Shown: positions 53,778-62,423, numbered from the stretch's first letter. The stretch is DNA of 64,000 nucleotides from Tannerella forsythia (GCF_003860135.1 NZ_RQYN01000002.1:1-64000); one strand, 5' to 3'. The notes: a model not told the origin generated them from the sequence alone. Program-made: numbers and translations.

Positions 53778-54704
53778 ATGAATCCTATTACGTCGATAAG
53801 ATCGAATCAGGTGATAGCCAGAGAAGTGCAAGACTATCTAATGATTGCTTTGGGGATGGTGCTTTACAGCATCGGATGGACGGTGTTCCTACTCCCGAAC
53901 GATATCGTGACGGGCGGCGTGCCCGGTATTGCCTCCATCGTCTATTTTGCTACCGGACTGAAAGTACAGTATGTGTATTTCGGAGTAAATATCTTTTTAT
54001 TATTGCTTTCGATTAAAATTCTGGGATGGAAGTTCAGTATCAAGACGGTTTACGGCGTTTTTATGCTGACGTCTGCTTTGACGGTCGTACAGGCGTTGAC
54101 TCAGGGCATGAGATTATTGCAAGATCAGCCTTTTATGGCCTGCGTGCTGGGCGCCTCGTTCTGCGGATGCGGGTTGGGTATCGCTTTCTCGGCTAACGGC
54201 AGCGCGGGAGGAACGGATATTGTGGCCGCCATCATCAACAAATACAGAGACATTACATTGGGGCGGGTGATGATGATCTGCGACACGATCATTATTACAT
54301 CCAGTTATTTTGTGCTGAAAGATTGGGAAAAAGTGGTTTACGGTTTCGTAACGCTATATGTATGCAGCTTTATGCTCGATCAGATCGTCAACAGCGCACG
54401 TCAGTCCGTGCAGTTTTTTATCATCTCCAAACGATACGAAGAAATCGGCCGCGCCATCAATGCGATGCATCGCGGGGTGACGGTGATCGATACCGTCGGG
54501 ATGTACACCGGACAGCCGCAAAAGATGATGTTCGTGCTGGCCAAGAAACGGCAATCGACAACCATCTTCCGTATTATCAACGACATCGACCCCCACGCAT
54601 TCATTTCGCAGAGTGCCGTCATCGGGGTTTATGGCCAAGGGTTCGACCACCTGAAAGTCAAGAAAAAGAAACCGACCGATCTTCCTGCGGAGAAACAGGC
54701 ATAA
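53778..54704 (+). CDS. YitT-family membrane protein
   Basis: A 308-residue inner-membrane protein of the YitT family (DUF161 plus DUF2179). Five or six hydrophobic segments fill the first 200 residues (LMIALGMVLYSIGWTVFLLP, FFGVNIFLLLL-type, GCGLGIAFSANGSAGGTDIVA with the conserved Gly-rich motif). A soluble DUF2179 domain (about 210-300, VQFFIISKRYEEIGRAI, HRGVTVIDTVGMYTG, HAFISQSAVIGVYGQGF) follows. Family members are probable transporters with unknown substrate. The frame is open from 53742, but the ATG at 53778 follows the -7 box and gives the usual length. It stands alone. Confidence 0.9.
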   Translation: MNPITSIRSNQVIAREVQDYLMIALGMVLYSIGWTVFLLPNDIVTGGVPGIASIVYFATGLKVQYVYFGVNIFLLLLSIKILGWKFSIKTVYGVFMLTSALTVVQALTQGMRLLQDQPFMACVLGASFCGCGLGIAFSANGSAGGTDIVAAIINKYRDITLGRVMMICDTIIITSSYFVLKDWEKVVYGFVTLYVCSFMLDQIVNSARQSVQFFIISKRYEEIGRAINAMHRGVTVIDTVGMYTGQPQKMMFVLAKKRQSTTIFRIINDIDPHAFISQSAVIGVYGQGFDHLKVKKKKPTDLPAEKQA

Positions 54705-54914
54705 ACCCGAATTCTGCCGTCATTTAGCGGTCGGTGGTCTGCTTTCAGCAGTCACTATTCACTGTATTATCCTGCTCTCCTCCGTCTTTTTGTTTTCTGT
54801 ATGAATGGAGACCTTTGCGTTTAAAAAAGGCCATGTTCAATTCAAACAAAGGCATTTGACCCGATTGCCCTGATCAAAGCGCATGACGAAAGGAGTAGTT
54901 AAAAAATCACCTTG

Positions 54915-54922
54915 TATCTTTG
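54915..54922 (+). promoter_or_regulatory. promoter -7 box of the HAD phosphatase gene
   Basis: TATCTTTG fits TAnnTTTG, 28 bases before the ATG at 54951. Confidence 0.65.
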
Positions 54923-54950
54923 CCCGATAAAAAAATCAGCAACAACATTT

Positions 54951-55613
54951 ATGAAACAAATTCAATCCGTTATATTCGATCTCGACGGCACATTGCTCGA
55001 TACGATTGCAGACCTTGCGCACAGTACGAATCATGCCCTCGAACAGACGGGCTTTCCGACCCATCCTGTCGAAGCCTACAAATATTTTGTCGGGAACGGC
55101 ATCAACAAGCTGTTTGAGCGTGCCTTGCCCGAAGATGAGCGAACACAGGATAACATTCTGCGTGTCCGTGAAGTTTTTCTTCCTTATTACGATGAGCATA
55201 ATGCCGACTACACGCGTCCGTACGATGGAGTTTCCGATCTCCTCGCTGCGTTACAGACCGAAGGAATTGTACTCTCGGTAGCGTCGAACAAGTATCAGCG
55301 AGCAACGGAAAAGCTTGTGCGCGCTTATTTCCCGGAGATTCGTTTTGCTGCTGTCTTCGGTCAACGTCAAGGGGTGCCGGTCAAGCCCGACCCGACCATC
55401 GTGCGCAATATTTTGAAAATTACCGGTCGGTCGGTAGCCGAGACGCTCTATGTGGGTGATTCGGGTGTGGATATGCAGACTGCTGAAAACGCCGGTGTGA
55501 CGTCGGTGGGCGTAACATGGGGATTCCGTCCTCTTAGCGAGTTGAATGCATGTGGCGCACAGCATGTGGCGCACACGGCGGAAGAAATCCTCCAAATCAT
55601 TGCCTCGGTTTGA
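54951..55613 (+). CDS. HAD-family phosphatase, phosphoglycolate phosphatase-like
   Basis: A 220-residue haloacid dehalogenase-type phosphatase. Motif I is IFDLDGTLLDT with the nucleophile Asp10 and Asp12; motif II is in LSVASNKYQ, the motif III lysine is in GVPVKPDPTIV, and motif IV is LYVGDSGVDMQTA. The cap domain between I and II has the helical form of the Gph/PGMB subgroup. It is probably a phosphoglycolate phosphatase, but the substrate of this large family cannot be fixed from sequence. I start at 54951, which places the Asp motif near residue 10; the frame itself is open from 54912. Confidence 0.9.
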   Translation: MKQIQSVIFDLDGTLLDTIADLAHSTNHALEQTGFPTHPVEAYKYFVGNGINKLFERALPEDERTQDNILRVREVFLPYYDEHNADYTRPYDGVSDLLAALQTEGIVLSVASNKYQRATEKLVRAYFPEIRFAAVFGQRQGVPVKPDPTIVRNILKITGRSVAETLYVGDSGVDMQTAENAGVTSVGVTWGFRPLSELNACGAQHVAHTAEEILQIIASV

Positions 55614-55622
55614 TATTATTGC

Positions 55623-55630
55623 TATCTTTG
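55623..55630 (+). promoter_or_regulatory. promoter -7 box of the CoA-transferase gene
   Basis: TATCTTTG fits TAnnTTTG, 42 bases before the ATG at 55673 and 10 bases after the phosphatase stop. Confidence 0.65.
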
Positions 55631-55672
55631 CCCCCATAAGAACATTAACCCAATAAATAGTAGAAGAATATC

Positions 55673-57157
55673 ATGTCATTTAAATTCATCACGGCCGAAG
55701 AGGCTGCCTCGTATGTAAACAACGACGACAACGTCGGATTCAGCGGATTTACGCCCGCGGGCTGTCCGAAAGTTATTCCGGAAGCCATTGCTAAAAGAGC
55801 GGAAGAAGAGCATCGTAAAGGAAATCCTTTTCAAATCGGTATGTTTACCGGCGCATCGACCGGCGACCACCTCGACGGAGCATTGGCGCGTGCCCAGGCC
55901 GTTAAATTCCGTACCCCTTACCAGTCGAATAAGGATATGCGCGCGCTGCTTAATGCCGGCGGCGCTCAGTATTTCGATATGCACCTTTCCGAGTTGGCAC
56001 AGTCGTTGCGTTACGGTTTTTTAGGCAAAGTAGACGTGGCTGTCGTAGAGGCTGCCGAAGTGACGGAAGATGGTGAAATTATCCCGACGGAGGGCGTAGG
56101 AATTGTTCCAACGATCTGTCGCTTGGCCGATAAAATTCTGATTGAGCTGAACCGGTTTCATCCGAAAGAAATTCGCGGAATGCATGACATTTACGAGCCG
56201 GCCGATCCGCCGCTACGCCGCGAAATTCCGATCTATCAACCGTCCGATCGCATCGGTAAGCCCTATGTCAAGGTCGATCCGAAAAAGATCATCGGGATTG
56301 TCGAAACGAATAACGAGCCGGACGGAAGCACCTTTGCTCCGCTCGATGACGTGACATTGGCCATCGGACGTAACGTGTCGAACTTCTTAGTAAACGAAAT
56401 GAAAGCCGGACGTATTCCGGCATCGTTCCTGCCCTTGCAGAGCGGTGTGGGAAATGTGGCCAACGCCGTACTCGGATGCATGGGCGAGAATAAGGAAATA
56501 CCCGCATTCAATATTTATACGGAGGTGATTCAGGATGCCGTCATCAAGTTGATGGAGGAAGGACGTGTCAAGTTCGCAAGCGGCTGTTCGTTGAGTGTCA
56601 GCCGGGAGGCTATGAAAGAAATCTATTCGCGCCTCGACTTCTTCAAAGATAAGCTTCTGCTTCGTCCCGAAGAAATTTCGAACAATCCCGAACTTGTGCG
56701 CCGTATGGGATTGATCACGATCAATACCGCGCTCGAAGCCGATATCTTCGGCAACATTAACTCGACTCACGTATTGGGCACGAAGATGATGAACGGAATC
56801 GGCGGCTCGGGAGACTTCACGCGCTCGGCATATCTTTCGATCTTTACCACGCCCTCGACAGCGAAAGACGGAAAAATCAGCGCTTTCGTTCCGATGGTTT
56901 CGCACCTTGATCATAGCGAACACTCTGTGAAGATTATTATTTCCGAATACGGAGTGGCCGATTTGCGCGGCAAGTCACCGATACAGCGTGCGCACGAAAT
57001 CATCGACAACTGCGTACATCCCGACTATCGTCCATTGCTGAACGAATACCTCAACATGGGCATCAAAGGACATACGCAACAGAATCTCGATTGTTGCTTC
57101 GCGTTCCACAAAGAGTTTGCGAAAAGCGGAGACATGCGTAACGTGAAGCTCGCATAA
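55673..57157 (+). CDS. acetyl-CoA hydrolase/CoA-transferase family protein
   Basis: A 494-residue class I CoA-transferase of the Ach1/Cat1 type, most likely succinyl-CoA:acetate (or butyryl-CoA:acetate) CoA-transferase, which releases acetate while saving the CoA bond in fermentation. Family blocks include VGFSGFTPAGCPKVIPEA, FTGASTGDHLDGALA and IPTEGVGIVPTICRLADKI. The probable catalytic Glu is in FNIYTEVIQDAVI (near 285), and the glycine-rich IGGSGDFTRSAYLS lies in the C-terminal domain. The exact acyl-CoA cannot be chosen from sequence. It has its own promoter and ends at a palindromic terminator of the dispersed family (57180-57214). Confidence 0.9.
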   Translation: MSFKFITAEEAASYVNNDDNVGFSGFTPAGCPKVIPEAIAKRAEEEHRKGNPFQIGMFTGASTGDHLDGALARAQAVKFRTPYQSNKDMRALLNAGGAQYFDMHLSELAQSLRYGFLGKVDVAVVEAAEVTEDGEIIPTEGVGIVPTICRLADKILIELNRFHPKEIRGMHDIYEPADPPLRREIPIYQPSDRIGKPYVKVDPKKIIGIVETNNEPDGSTFAPLDDVTLAIGRNVSNFLVNEMKAGRIPASFLPLQSGVGNVANAVLGCMGENKEIPAFNIYTEVIQDAVIKLMEEGRVKFASGCSLSVSREAMKEIYSRLDFFKDKLLLRPEEISNNPELVRRMGLITINTALEADIFGNINSTHVLGTKMMNGIGGSGDFTRSAYLSIFTTPSTAKDGKISAFVPMVSHLDHSEHSVKIIISEYGVADLRGKSPIQRAHEIIDNCVHPDYRPLLNEYLNMGIKGHTQQNLDCCFAFHKEFAKSGDMRNVKLA

Positions 57158-57179
57158 GCTTCGATACGGCTTGCTTGGC

Positions 57180-57214
57180 GGTGTGTCATAACATTGTGTT
57201 TTGACACACCTTTT
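57180..57214 (+). terminator. dispersed GGTGTGTCA palindrome as terminator
   Basis: GGTGTGTCA (57180-57188) and TGACACACC (57202-57210) pair, with extra pairing of AAC with GTT inside the loop; TTTT follows. It is 22 bases after the CoA-transferase stop. This is the clearest short copy of the family. Confidence 0.85.
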
Positions 57215-57448
57215 CGCAACCGGCTGAAAAAATCCCCGCCATGAACCTGTTTGATCAATCGGGTGTGATTGGCGGGGAAAATTGTTTCCGGACCTCTCCG
57301 GAGATGATAACGATTTCGTGTTAAAGAGAGCGCTATACGGATACTCTTTGAGGATTAAAATTTTTCTTTATCGGACATGAAGCAGGAAAATATGTTCGCT
57401 GTGGAAAGGTGAAGGACATGCCGATTAGTATTTCTGATAAAAATCATC

Positions 57449-57456
57449 TACCTTTG
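57449..57456 (+). promoter_or_regulatory. tkt promoter -7 box
   Basis: TACCTTTG fits TAnnTTTG, 36 bases before the tkt ATG. Confidence 0.65.
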
Positions 57457-57492
57457 CCATGCAGTTCTTCATAACTAATCGACCAAAGGATA

Positions 57493-59526
57493 ATGAACGA
57501 AATTAAAAACATGAACCGTGCGGCGGACAACATCCGTATTCTTGCCGCATCGATGGTAGAAAAAGCAAAGTCCGGACATCCCGGAGGTGCAATGGGCGGA
57601 GCCGATTTCGTAAACGTACTCTTCGCCGAGTTTCTTAATTATAATCCGGATCAGCCGGATTATCCCTATCGTGACCGGTTTTTCCTCGATCCCGGACACA
57701 TGTCGCCCATGCTGTATGGGGTTCTGGCGTTGGCGGGATTGATGCCTGCCGCAGAACTGGAAAATTTTCGCCAATGGGGGAGCCAGACTCCCGGTCATCC
57801 CGAAGTAGATGTGCTTCACGGCATTGAGAACACCTCCGGCCCACTCGGTCAAGGCCATGCGATGGCGCTCGGTGCAGCGATTGCCGAACGTTTTATGACG
57901 GCGCGCTTCGGTGAGTGGATGGCTCACAAAACGTACGTCTATATTTCCGACGGCGGTATTCAGGAAGAAGTCTCGCAGGGGGTAGGGCGAGTAGCCGGGC
58001 ATCTCGGACTGCATAACTTTATCATGTATTATGACGCAAACAATATCCAGCTCTCGACCAAAGTCGACGAAGTGACTTCGGAAGATATTGCCGCCAAATA
58101 TCGGGCATGGAATTGGAATGTCCTCTCTATCGACGGATGTTCGGTCGAAGAAATTCGCGAAGCATTGCAAGCGGCGAATAAGGAGAAGGAACGTCCGACG
58201 CTGATTATCGGTCGTACGGTAATGGGTAAAGGGGCAGTCGATGCTAAGGGAGCAAGCTATGAAGACAAAGTATCGACTCACGGTCAGCCACTCTCGGCTG
58301 CCGGCGCCGACATCGATGCGACGATCAGAAATCTTGGCGGTGACCCCAAGAAGCCGTTCGCGATCTTTCCCGAAGTGCAAAAAATGTATGCCGATCGGAA
58401 GAAAGCGCTTCGCACATGGTTTTTGGCACAGCAAAAGAACGAAGAAAAATTCCGCAAAGGCCATCCGGAATTATCGGCTAAATTAGACCTTTTCCTTAGC
58501 GGAAAGCTCGCGAAGATCAACTATTCATCGATTAAGATGAAAGAACATATTGCGACGCGTGCCGCATCATCTACGATGCTGGGGCTCTATGCGCAGCAAG
58601 TTGAAAATATGGTTGTGGCATCGGCCGACCTGAGTAATTCGGACAAGACCGACGGATTTCTGAAGCATACGCATGCTTTCCGGAAAGGAGATTTCTCCGG
58701 ACAATTTTTGCAGATGGGAGTCAGTGAATTGACCATGGCCTGCATCATGAACGGCATGGCGCTGCATGGCGGCATCATCCCCGTTTGCGGTACGTTCTTT
58801 GTCTTCTCGGATTATATGAAGCCTGCCGTTCGGTTGGCGGCGTTGATGCGACTGCATGTCATTTATGTATGGACGCACGACTCGTTCCGTGTCGGCGAAG
58901 ACGGACCGACTCATCAACCGGTTGAGCACGAAGCCCAACTGCGCCTATTGGAGCATCTGCACAATCACAAGGGCAAACGCTCGATGGTTGTTTTGCGTCC
59001 GGCCGATGCGGAAGAAACAATCTACGCGTGGAAGATCGCTCTCGAAGAAAATCGTCCGACCGCGCTCGTGCTCTCTCGTCAGGATATCGTCAACCTGCCG
59101 GCCGCAAGCGGTAATCGTCGTAAAGAAGCCCGCCAGATAGTGAAAGGCGGATATATTGTCAGCGACTGCGAAGGTAAGCCCGACGTGGTGATGCTGGCCA
59201 GCGGATCGGAAGTCGCTACCCTTGTCGAGGGGGCGGCTAAACTAACGAAAGCGGGTGTTAAAACGCGGGTTGTGTCGGTGCCGTCCGAAGGACTGTTTCG
59301 CGAACAGAAGGCCGATTACCAAGAGCATGTCCTACCCAAAGGAGTTAGACGATTCGGTCTTACTTCGGGATTGCCCGTTACATTACAAGGATTGGTAGGC
59401 GATAACGGAGTTATTCACGGATTACCCGAATTCGGTTACTCGGCACCGTATAAGGTGCTCGACAAAAAACTGGGCTATACGGGTGAAAACGTGTGTCGGT
59501 TGGTGAAAAAGATGCTGAACAAGTAA
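57493..59526 (+). CDS. tkt: transketolase
   Basis: Transfers two-carbon units between sugar phosphates in the non-oxidative pentose phosphate pathway, with thiamine diphosphate. The 677-residue protein is full length. Visible family motifs are KSGHPGGAMGGADF at the N-terminus, the cofactor motif GGIQEEVSQG with a downstream NNIQLS (the GDG...N region in altered form), LGQGHAMALGAAI, and the pyrimidine-binding part with THDSFRVGEDGPTHQPVEH. In the first motif (VYISDGGIQEE) the usual GDG reads SDG, as in some Bacteroidetes enzymes. rpiB follows after 9 bases, so two pentose phosphate genes share one transcript. Confidence 0.96.
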   Translation: MNEIKNMNRAADNIRILAASMVEKAKSGHPGGAMGGADFVNVLFAEFLNYNPDQPDYPYRDRFFLDPGHMSPMLYGVLALAGLMPAAELENFRQWGSQTPGHPEVDVLHGIENTSGPLGQGHAMALGAAIAERFMTARFGEWMAHKTYVYISDGGIQEEVSQGVGRVAGHLGLHNFIMYYDANNIQLSTKVDEVTSEDIAAKYRAWNWNVLSIDGCSVEEIREALQAANKEKERPTLIIGRTVMGKGAVDAKGASYEDKVSTHGQPLSAAGADIDATIRNLGGDPKKPFAIFPEVQKMYADRKKALRTWFLAQQKNEEKFRKGHPELSAKLDLFLSGKLAKINYSSIKMKEHIATRAASSTMLGLYAQQVENMVVASADLSNSDKTDGFLKHTHAFRKGDFSGQFLQMGVSELTMACIMNGMALHGGIIPVCGTFFVFSDYMKPAVRLAALMRLHVIYVWTHDSFRVGEDGPTHQPVEHEAQLRLLEHLHNHKGKRSMVVLRPADAEETIYAWKIALEENRPTALVLSRQDIVNLPAASGNRRKEARQIVKGGYIVSDCEGKPDVVMLASGSEVATLVEGAAKLTKAGVKTRVVSVPSEGLFREQKADYQEHVLPKGVRRFGLTSGLPVTLQGLVGDNGVIHGLPEFGYSAPYKVLDKKLGYTGENVCRLVKKMLNK

Positions 59527-59535
59527 AGTCGTAAG

Positions 59536-59979
59536 ATGGAGACAAAAACGATCGGATTTGCAAGCGACCATGCGGGGTTTGTCCTTAAAAACACATTGTT
59601 GGATTACATGGAAGCTAAAGGATATACGTGTCACGACTTTGGAACTCATTCGGAAGAGAGTTGCGACTATCCCGACTTTGCGCATTTGCTGGCCAGAGCG
59701 GTCGAAGCGGCGCAGGTAGATCGTGGGATAGCACTCTGTGGTACGGGCAACGGAATTGCCATGGCATTGAACAAGCATCAGGGGATTCGGGCGGCCATTA
59801 GCTGGAACAACGAGATGGCACGGCTGACGCGCGCGCACAACGATGCCAATATTCTGGTGTTGCCGGCACGCTTCATCACTCCCGACGAAGCCAAAGCCAT
59901 GGCCGATATCTTTTTCTCGACTTCATTCGACGGCGGACGCCATCAGCGGCGTATCGATAAAATTCCGGAGCCGTTTTAA
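59536..59979 (+). CDS. rpiB: ribose-5-phosphate isomerase B
   Basis: Interconverts ribose-5-phosphate and ribulose-5-phosphate. The 147-residue protein begins with TIGFASDHAGFVLKNTL, where the Asp-His pair contacts the substrate, and has the active-site Cys in ALCGTGNGIAMALNK (about 73) and the phosphate-binding NDANILVLPARF stretch. No RpiA gene is seen in the window. It is 9 bases after tkt and surely co-transcribed. A palindrome (59997-60027) and a 21-bp repeat follow. Confidence 0.95.
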   Translation: METKTIGFASDHAGFVLKNTLLDYMEAKGYTCHDFGTHSEESCDYPDFAHLLARAVEAAQVDRGIALCGTGNGIAMALNKHQGIRAAISWNNEMARLTRAHNDANILVLPARFITPDEAKAMADIFFSTSFDGGRHQRRIDKIPEPF

Positions 59980-59996
59980 AACGTATTCTTGAGGAC

Positions 59997-60027
59997 GGTG
60001 TGTAAGAACATTTCGTTTTTACACGCC
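59997..60027 (+). repeat. dispersed GGTGTGT palindrome, likely terminator
   Basis: GGTGTGTAAGAAC (59997-60009) and GTTTTTACACGCC (60015-60027) form an imperfect 13-bp stem with a 5-base loop, 17 bases after the rpiB stop. It shares its end sequence with the 119-bp element (GGTGTGTAAGAATG at 40737). Confidence 0.75.
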
Positions 60028-60229
60028 CTTAAGATAAAGGAACGCTTCCTTAAGGTTAAGGATCGTCTCCTTAAGATGAAGGAACACTTCCTTAAGGTTA
60101 AGGATCGTTTCCTTAAGATGAAGGAACATCTCCTTAAGGTTAAGGATGGCTTCCTTAAGATGAAGGAACGCTTCCTTAAGGTTAAGGATCGTTTCCTTAA
60201 GATGAAGGATCGCTTCCTTAAGATATTTT
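60028..60229. repeat. 21-bp tandem repeat (alternating 42-bp pair)
   Basis: Units starting CTTAAG occur at 60028, 60049, 60070 and then every 21 bases to 60217. Two versions alternate, CTTAAGGTTAAGGATCG-like and CTTAAGATGAAGGAACG-like, so the higher-order period is 42. Every second unit contains the palindrome CCTTAAGG. The array begins directly at the end of the palindrome at 60027. Frames on both strands stay open because the period is a multiple of three. Confidence 0.93.
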
Positions 60230-60255
60230 CTTATCAATGGAGGACGAAATGGCCC

Positions 60256-61230
60256 TCAATCCGTATCCGAAATCGAATTTTGTTGAGTATTACGGCTTGT
60301 CATTTCGTTCAGATATGTTTCGATATGACGCTTTTTCTTTTCTTCCAGAATCTCGTCGGTGGCAATCAGGATGCCTGTTTCTTCGACATTGCCGAACTCG
60401 CGGTTGATGGCTGTGCCGAACGTGCGCATCTTAGGCGAAAGGCTCATATACGCACTGACTAAGGGAGGGACATTGATACCGTATTTCCTCACTTCGTGAT
60501 TTAACACTCTGAGGTTGTCTTTGAAATGATCGTGGCAGAAAAGTTGCTTCATTTTTTCTTCGTCCATTCCCGTCTGTAGGGGGGAGATCGGCTCAACCAA
60601 TTGGTCGGGGTCAGGGAAATGCAGGCGGAGAAAGTATAGAATCATATCTCGCGCTTCGACGTTGTAGGTCGTGTACATCGTGACTTTTCCATAGAAATAT
60701 TTCATGGCCGGATCGATGACGGTCAATGCGCCTAATCCGTCCCACAAGTTATCGAGAACAAAAATCCCTTTGGTTCGTCCGAGCGTTGCCTGATAATCGA
60801 GCGAAACGAACGAGCGTCCCAGTTCAACCGTATAAGGCAGGTAATCGGCCAAAAAACGTTTCGAAAAATGAAACAGATGTGCCGTAGCCAGAATGGGTTT
60901 TCCCGCCGTATCGTATTGTACATCCGACCCGAAGAGAAAACGATAGCCCCCCAGTATTTGCTCGTCTTCCGGGCTCCAAACAATCAGTTGGCGGTAGCCA
61001 TGTTCCATGGTGTCAAACTCGTCGATATCAGCCGATTTTCCCGTACCTCCGCCGTAATGACGAAAAGCGATTTCGCGTTGACGTCCGATTTCGCGCATGA
61101 TGTTCGGAGAGTCATGTGCCGTCACGATATAGATTTCGTTGTCCGATTTATTCGTCCGCCGCAATCGTTTCTCCGGAGTCAATTCTTTTTTCAGCAAGGC
61201 CGTTTCGACCGGCCGGATAATTTTCTGCAT
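60256..61230 (-). CDS. glsB: N-acyltransferase for glycine/ornithine-type lipid synthesis
   Basis: A 324-residue GNAT-fold acyltransferase of the OlsB/hemolysin-like group (PF13444 type). In Bacteroides thetaiotaomicron the homologue GlsB adds a 3-hydroxy fatty acid to glycine, the first step of glycine lipid synthesis. The conserved block IVTAHDSPNIMREIGRQREIAFR, the DEFDTMEHGYRQLIVW stretch and the ELGRSFVSLDYQ motif of the family are present. It lies 4 bases after the O-acyltransferase gene, the partner in the same pathway. The amino acid acceptor (glycine rather than ornithine) is inferred from the phylum and neighbour. Confidence 0.85.
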   Translation of the reverse strand: MQKIIRPVETALLKKELTPEKRLRRTNKSDNEIYIVTAHDSPNIMREIGRQREIAFRHYGGGTGKSADIDEFDTMEHGYRQLIVWSPEDEQILGGYRFLFGSDVQYDTAGKPILATAHLFHFSKRFLADYLPYTVELGRSFVSLDYQATLGRTKGIFVLDNLWDGLGALTVIDPAMKYFYGKVTMYTTYNVEARDMILYFLRLHFPDPDQLVEPISPLQTGMDEEKMKQLFCHDHFKDNLRVLNHEVRKYGINVPPLVSAYMSLSPKMRTFGTAINREFGNVEETGILIATDEILEEKKKRHIETYLNEMTSRNTQQNSISDTD

Positions 61231-61234
61231 ACGT

Positions 61235-62062
61235 TTATTTTTCGCTCAACTGATAGACTTTCTGTTTGACCCATTCAGCCCATTCAGCGGGTTTCTTACT
61301 CCCGTCGAACGTTTGCCAGGGGATTGGTTTTCCTATATAAACATGAAATGTTTGATGTTTGTTCCGAAACATTTCGTCGGGCAAATAAAGCATTTCAAGA
61401 TTCATTTTCATGCCCAGTCGCTTGCGGATACGTGCCAGACGATAGAAGAAGTCGGAGTTACGCCCTTCGAAGAAAACGGGGACTACGTCTCGATGGTATT
61501 TAACGGCGTTTCGCACGAAGGATTTTTTCCATTCCGTGTCTTCGATACGTCCGTTTTGTTTGCGTGAACAGAGGCCGGCCGGGAAAGTGAGTATCTGACG
61601 GTCGGAGGTGAAAGCCTCATCGAGTCGTAAAGCGGCTTCTTTCGTTTGGGCGCCGTGCTTGTTGATCGGGATAAAAATAGAGCGCAGGTTCGGGATAAAC
61701 AGGAGCAGGTCGTTGACGAGGCAACGGATCTGCTCTCCATATCGTTTGCCCAGCAGCGCTGTCAGACAAATGCCGTCCAGCCCGCCTAACGGATGGTTCG
61801 ACACGAAGAGGTATCGTCCTTCCGGTGACGGCAGATGCTCTTCGCCGATGAGGCGCATGGTCAGATCGAATTCGCGGATCAGCGCATCCATGAAAGCCAC
61901 ACCGTCGAGGGCGGCGTAGCGTTTGAGGATACAGTTCAATTCGTCCTGATGAATCGTGCGAATCAGATAATTCACGACACATGCAGGAATTTTTTTCGAA
62001 GTTCGGGGCGCTTTCTCACGTAAGACGCGGCGCACATCGATGATTGGTGTTTGTGCTTCCAT
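61235..62062 (-). CDS. glsA: O-acyltransferase of glycine lipid synthesis
   Basis: A 275-residue membrane-associated acyltransferase of the PlsC/OlsA group. In Bacteroides the homologue GlsA adds the second fatty acid to N-acyl glycine. The active-site motif is SNHPLGGLDG (His near residue 105), a variant of NHxxxxD with one extra residue; a second block is IFIPINKHGAQTKEAA and FPAGLCSRKQNG. The -7 box TATCTTTG (62077-62070) ends only 7 bases before the ATG, so the transcript has almost no leader. The pair glsA-glsB borders the division cluster, an arrangement that I believe is also found in Bacteroides. Confidence 0.85.
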   Translation of the reverse strand: MEAQTPIIDVRRVLREKAPRTSKKIPACVVNYLIRTIHQDELNCILKRYAALDGVAFMDALIREFDLTMRLIGEEHLPSPEGRYLFVSNHPLGGLDGICLTALLGKRYGEQIRCLVNDLLLFIPNLRSIFIPINKHGAQTKEAALRLDEAFTSDRQILTFPAGLCSRKQNGRIEDTEWKKSFVRNAVKYHRDVVPVFFEGRNSDFFYRLARIRKRLGMKMNLEMLYLPDEMFRNKHQTFHVYIGKPIPWQTFDGSKKPAEWAEWVKQKVYQLSEK

Positions 62063-62423
62063 CGACCGACAAAGATAAGCAGATGCCGCTTATAAAAGCA
62101 CTTTTTCGCTGTTTTTTTGTGTTCTTCTTCTGATGAGGAAGTAAGATGTCGACGTTGCAGGCGTGTCGTTATGGGTTGAATGGTTATGTGAAACTTCCGA
62201 AAGTATCTGGGAGTATATGTTCTGCGGCGGCAACGTGTGTCGTTTCCGCGGAAAAAGCCTTGAAATCGGTACGACGACGTCATTCTGCGAAACTACTTAC
62301 CGGAGAAAAATGGGGTTGTTGAAAACTTTCCTTCTCAAACGGTTAGCAAATTCTTGAGAATGTGTACTTTTACGGCTTGTTAAGAGTGTTTGCAAATTGA
62401 TCGCTTGCGAAAAGACATTGAGA
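62063..62423. other. gap in front of the division/cell-wall cluster
   Basis: The glsA promoter is at its left end. I find no mraZ gene, which usually precedes rsmH; the 64-codon frame at 62163-62357 does not have the MraZ pattern. No strong TAnnTTTG box lies before rsmH; TACTTTTA at 62368-62375 is a weak candidate. Confidence 0.6.
62070..62077 (-). promoter_or_regulatory. glsA promoter -7 box
   Basis: TATCTTTG on the minus strand, 7 bases before the glsA ATG. Confidence 0.65.

Larger units (their letters stand above)
57158..57492. other. gap between the CoA-transferase and tkt genes
   Basis: It contains the terminator palindrome, a second stem TCCCCGCC/GGCGGGGA (57233-57240 and 57271-57278), and the tkt -7 box. 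I see no gene here. Confidence 0.7.

Noticed and set aside
57475-58464. 329-codon minus frame opposite transketolase
   Set aside because: It is a shadow of the tkt thiamine-binding half.
59989-60462. 157-codon plus frame through the 21-bp repeat after rpiB
   Set aside because: Open because of the in-frame repeat, and it runs into the antisense of glsB.
62163-62357. possible mraZ remnant
   Set aside because: The 64-codon frame has none of the MraZ conserved residues, and I find no second frame that would restore it.
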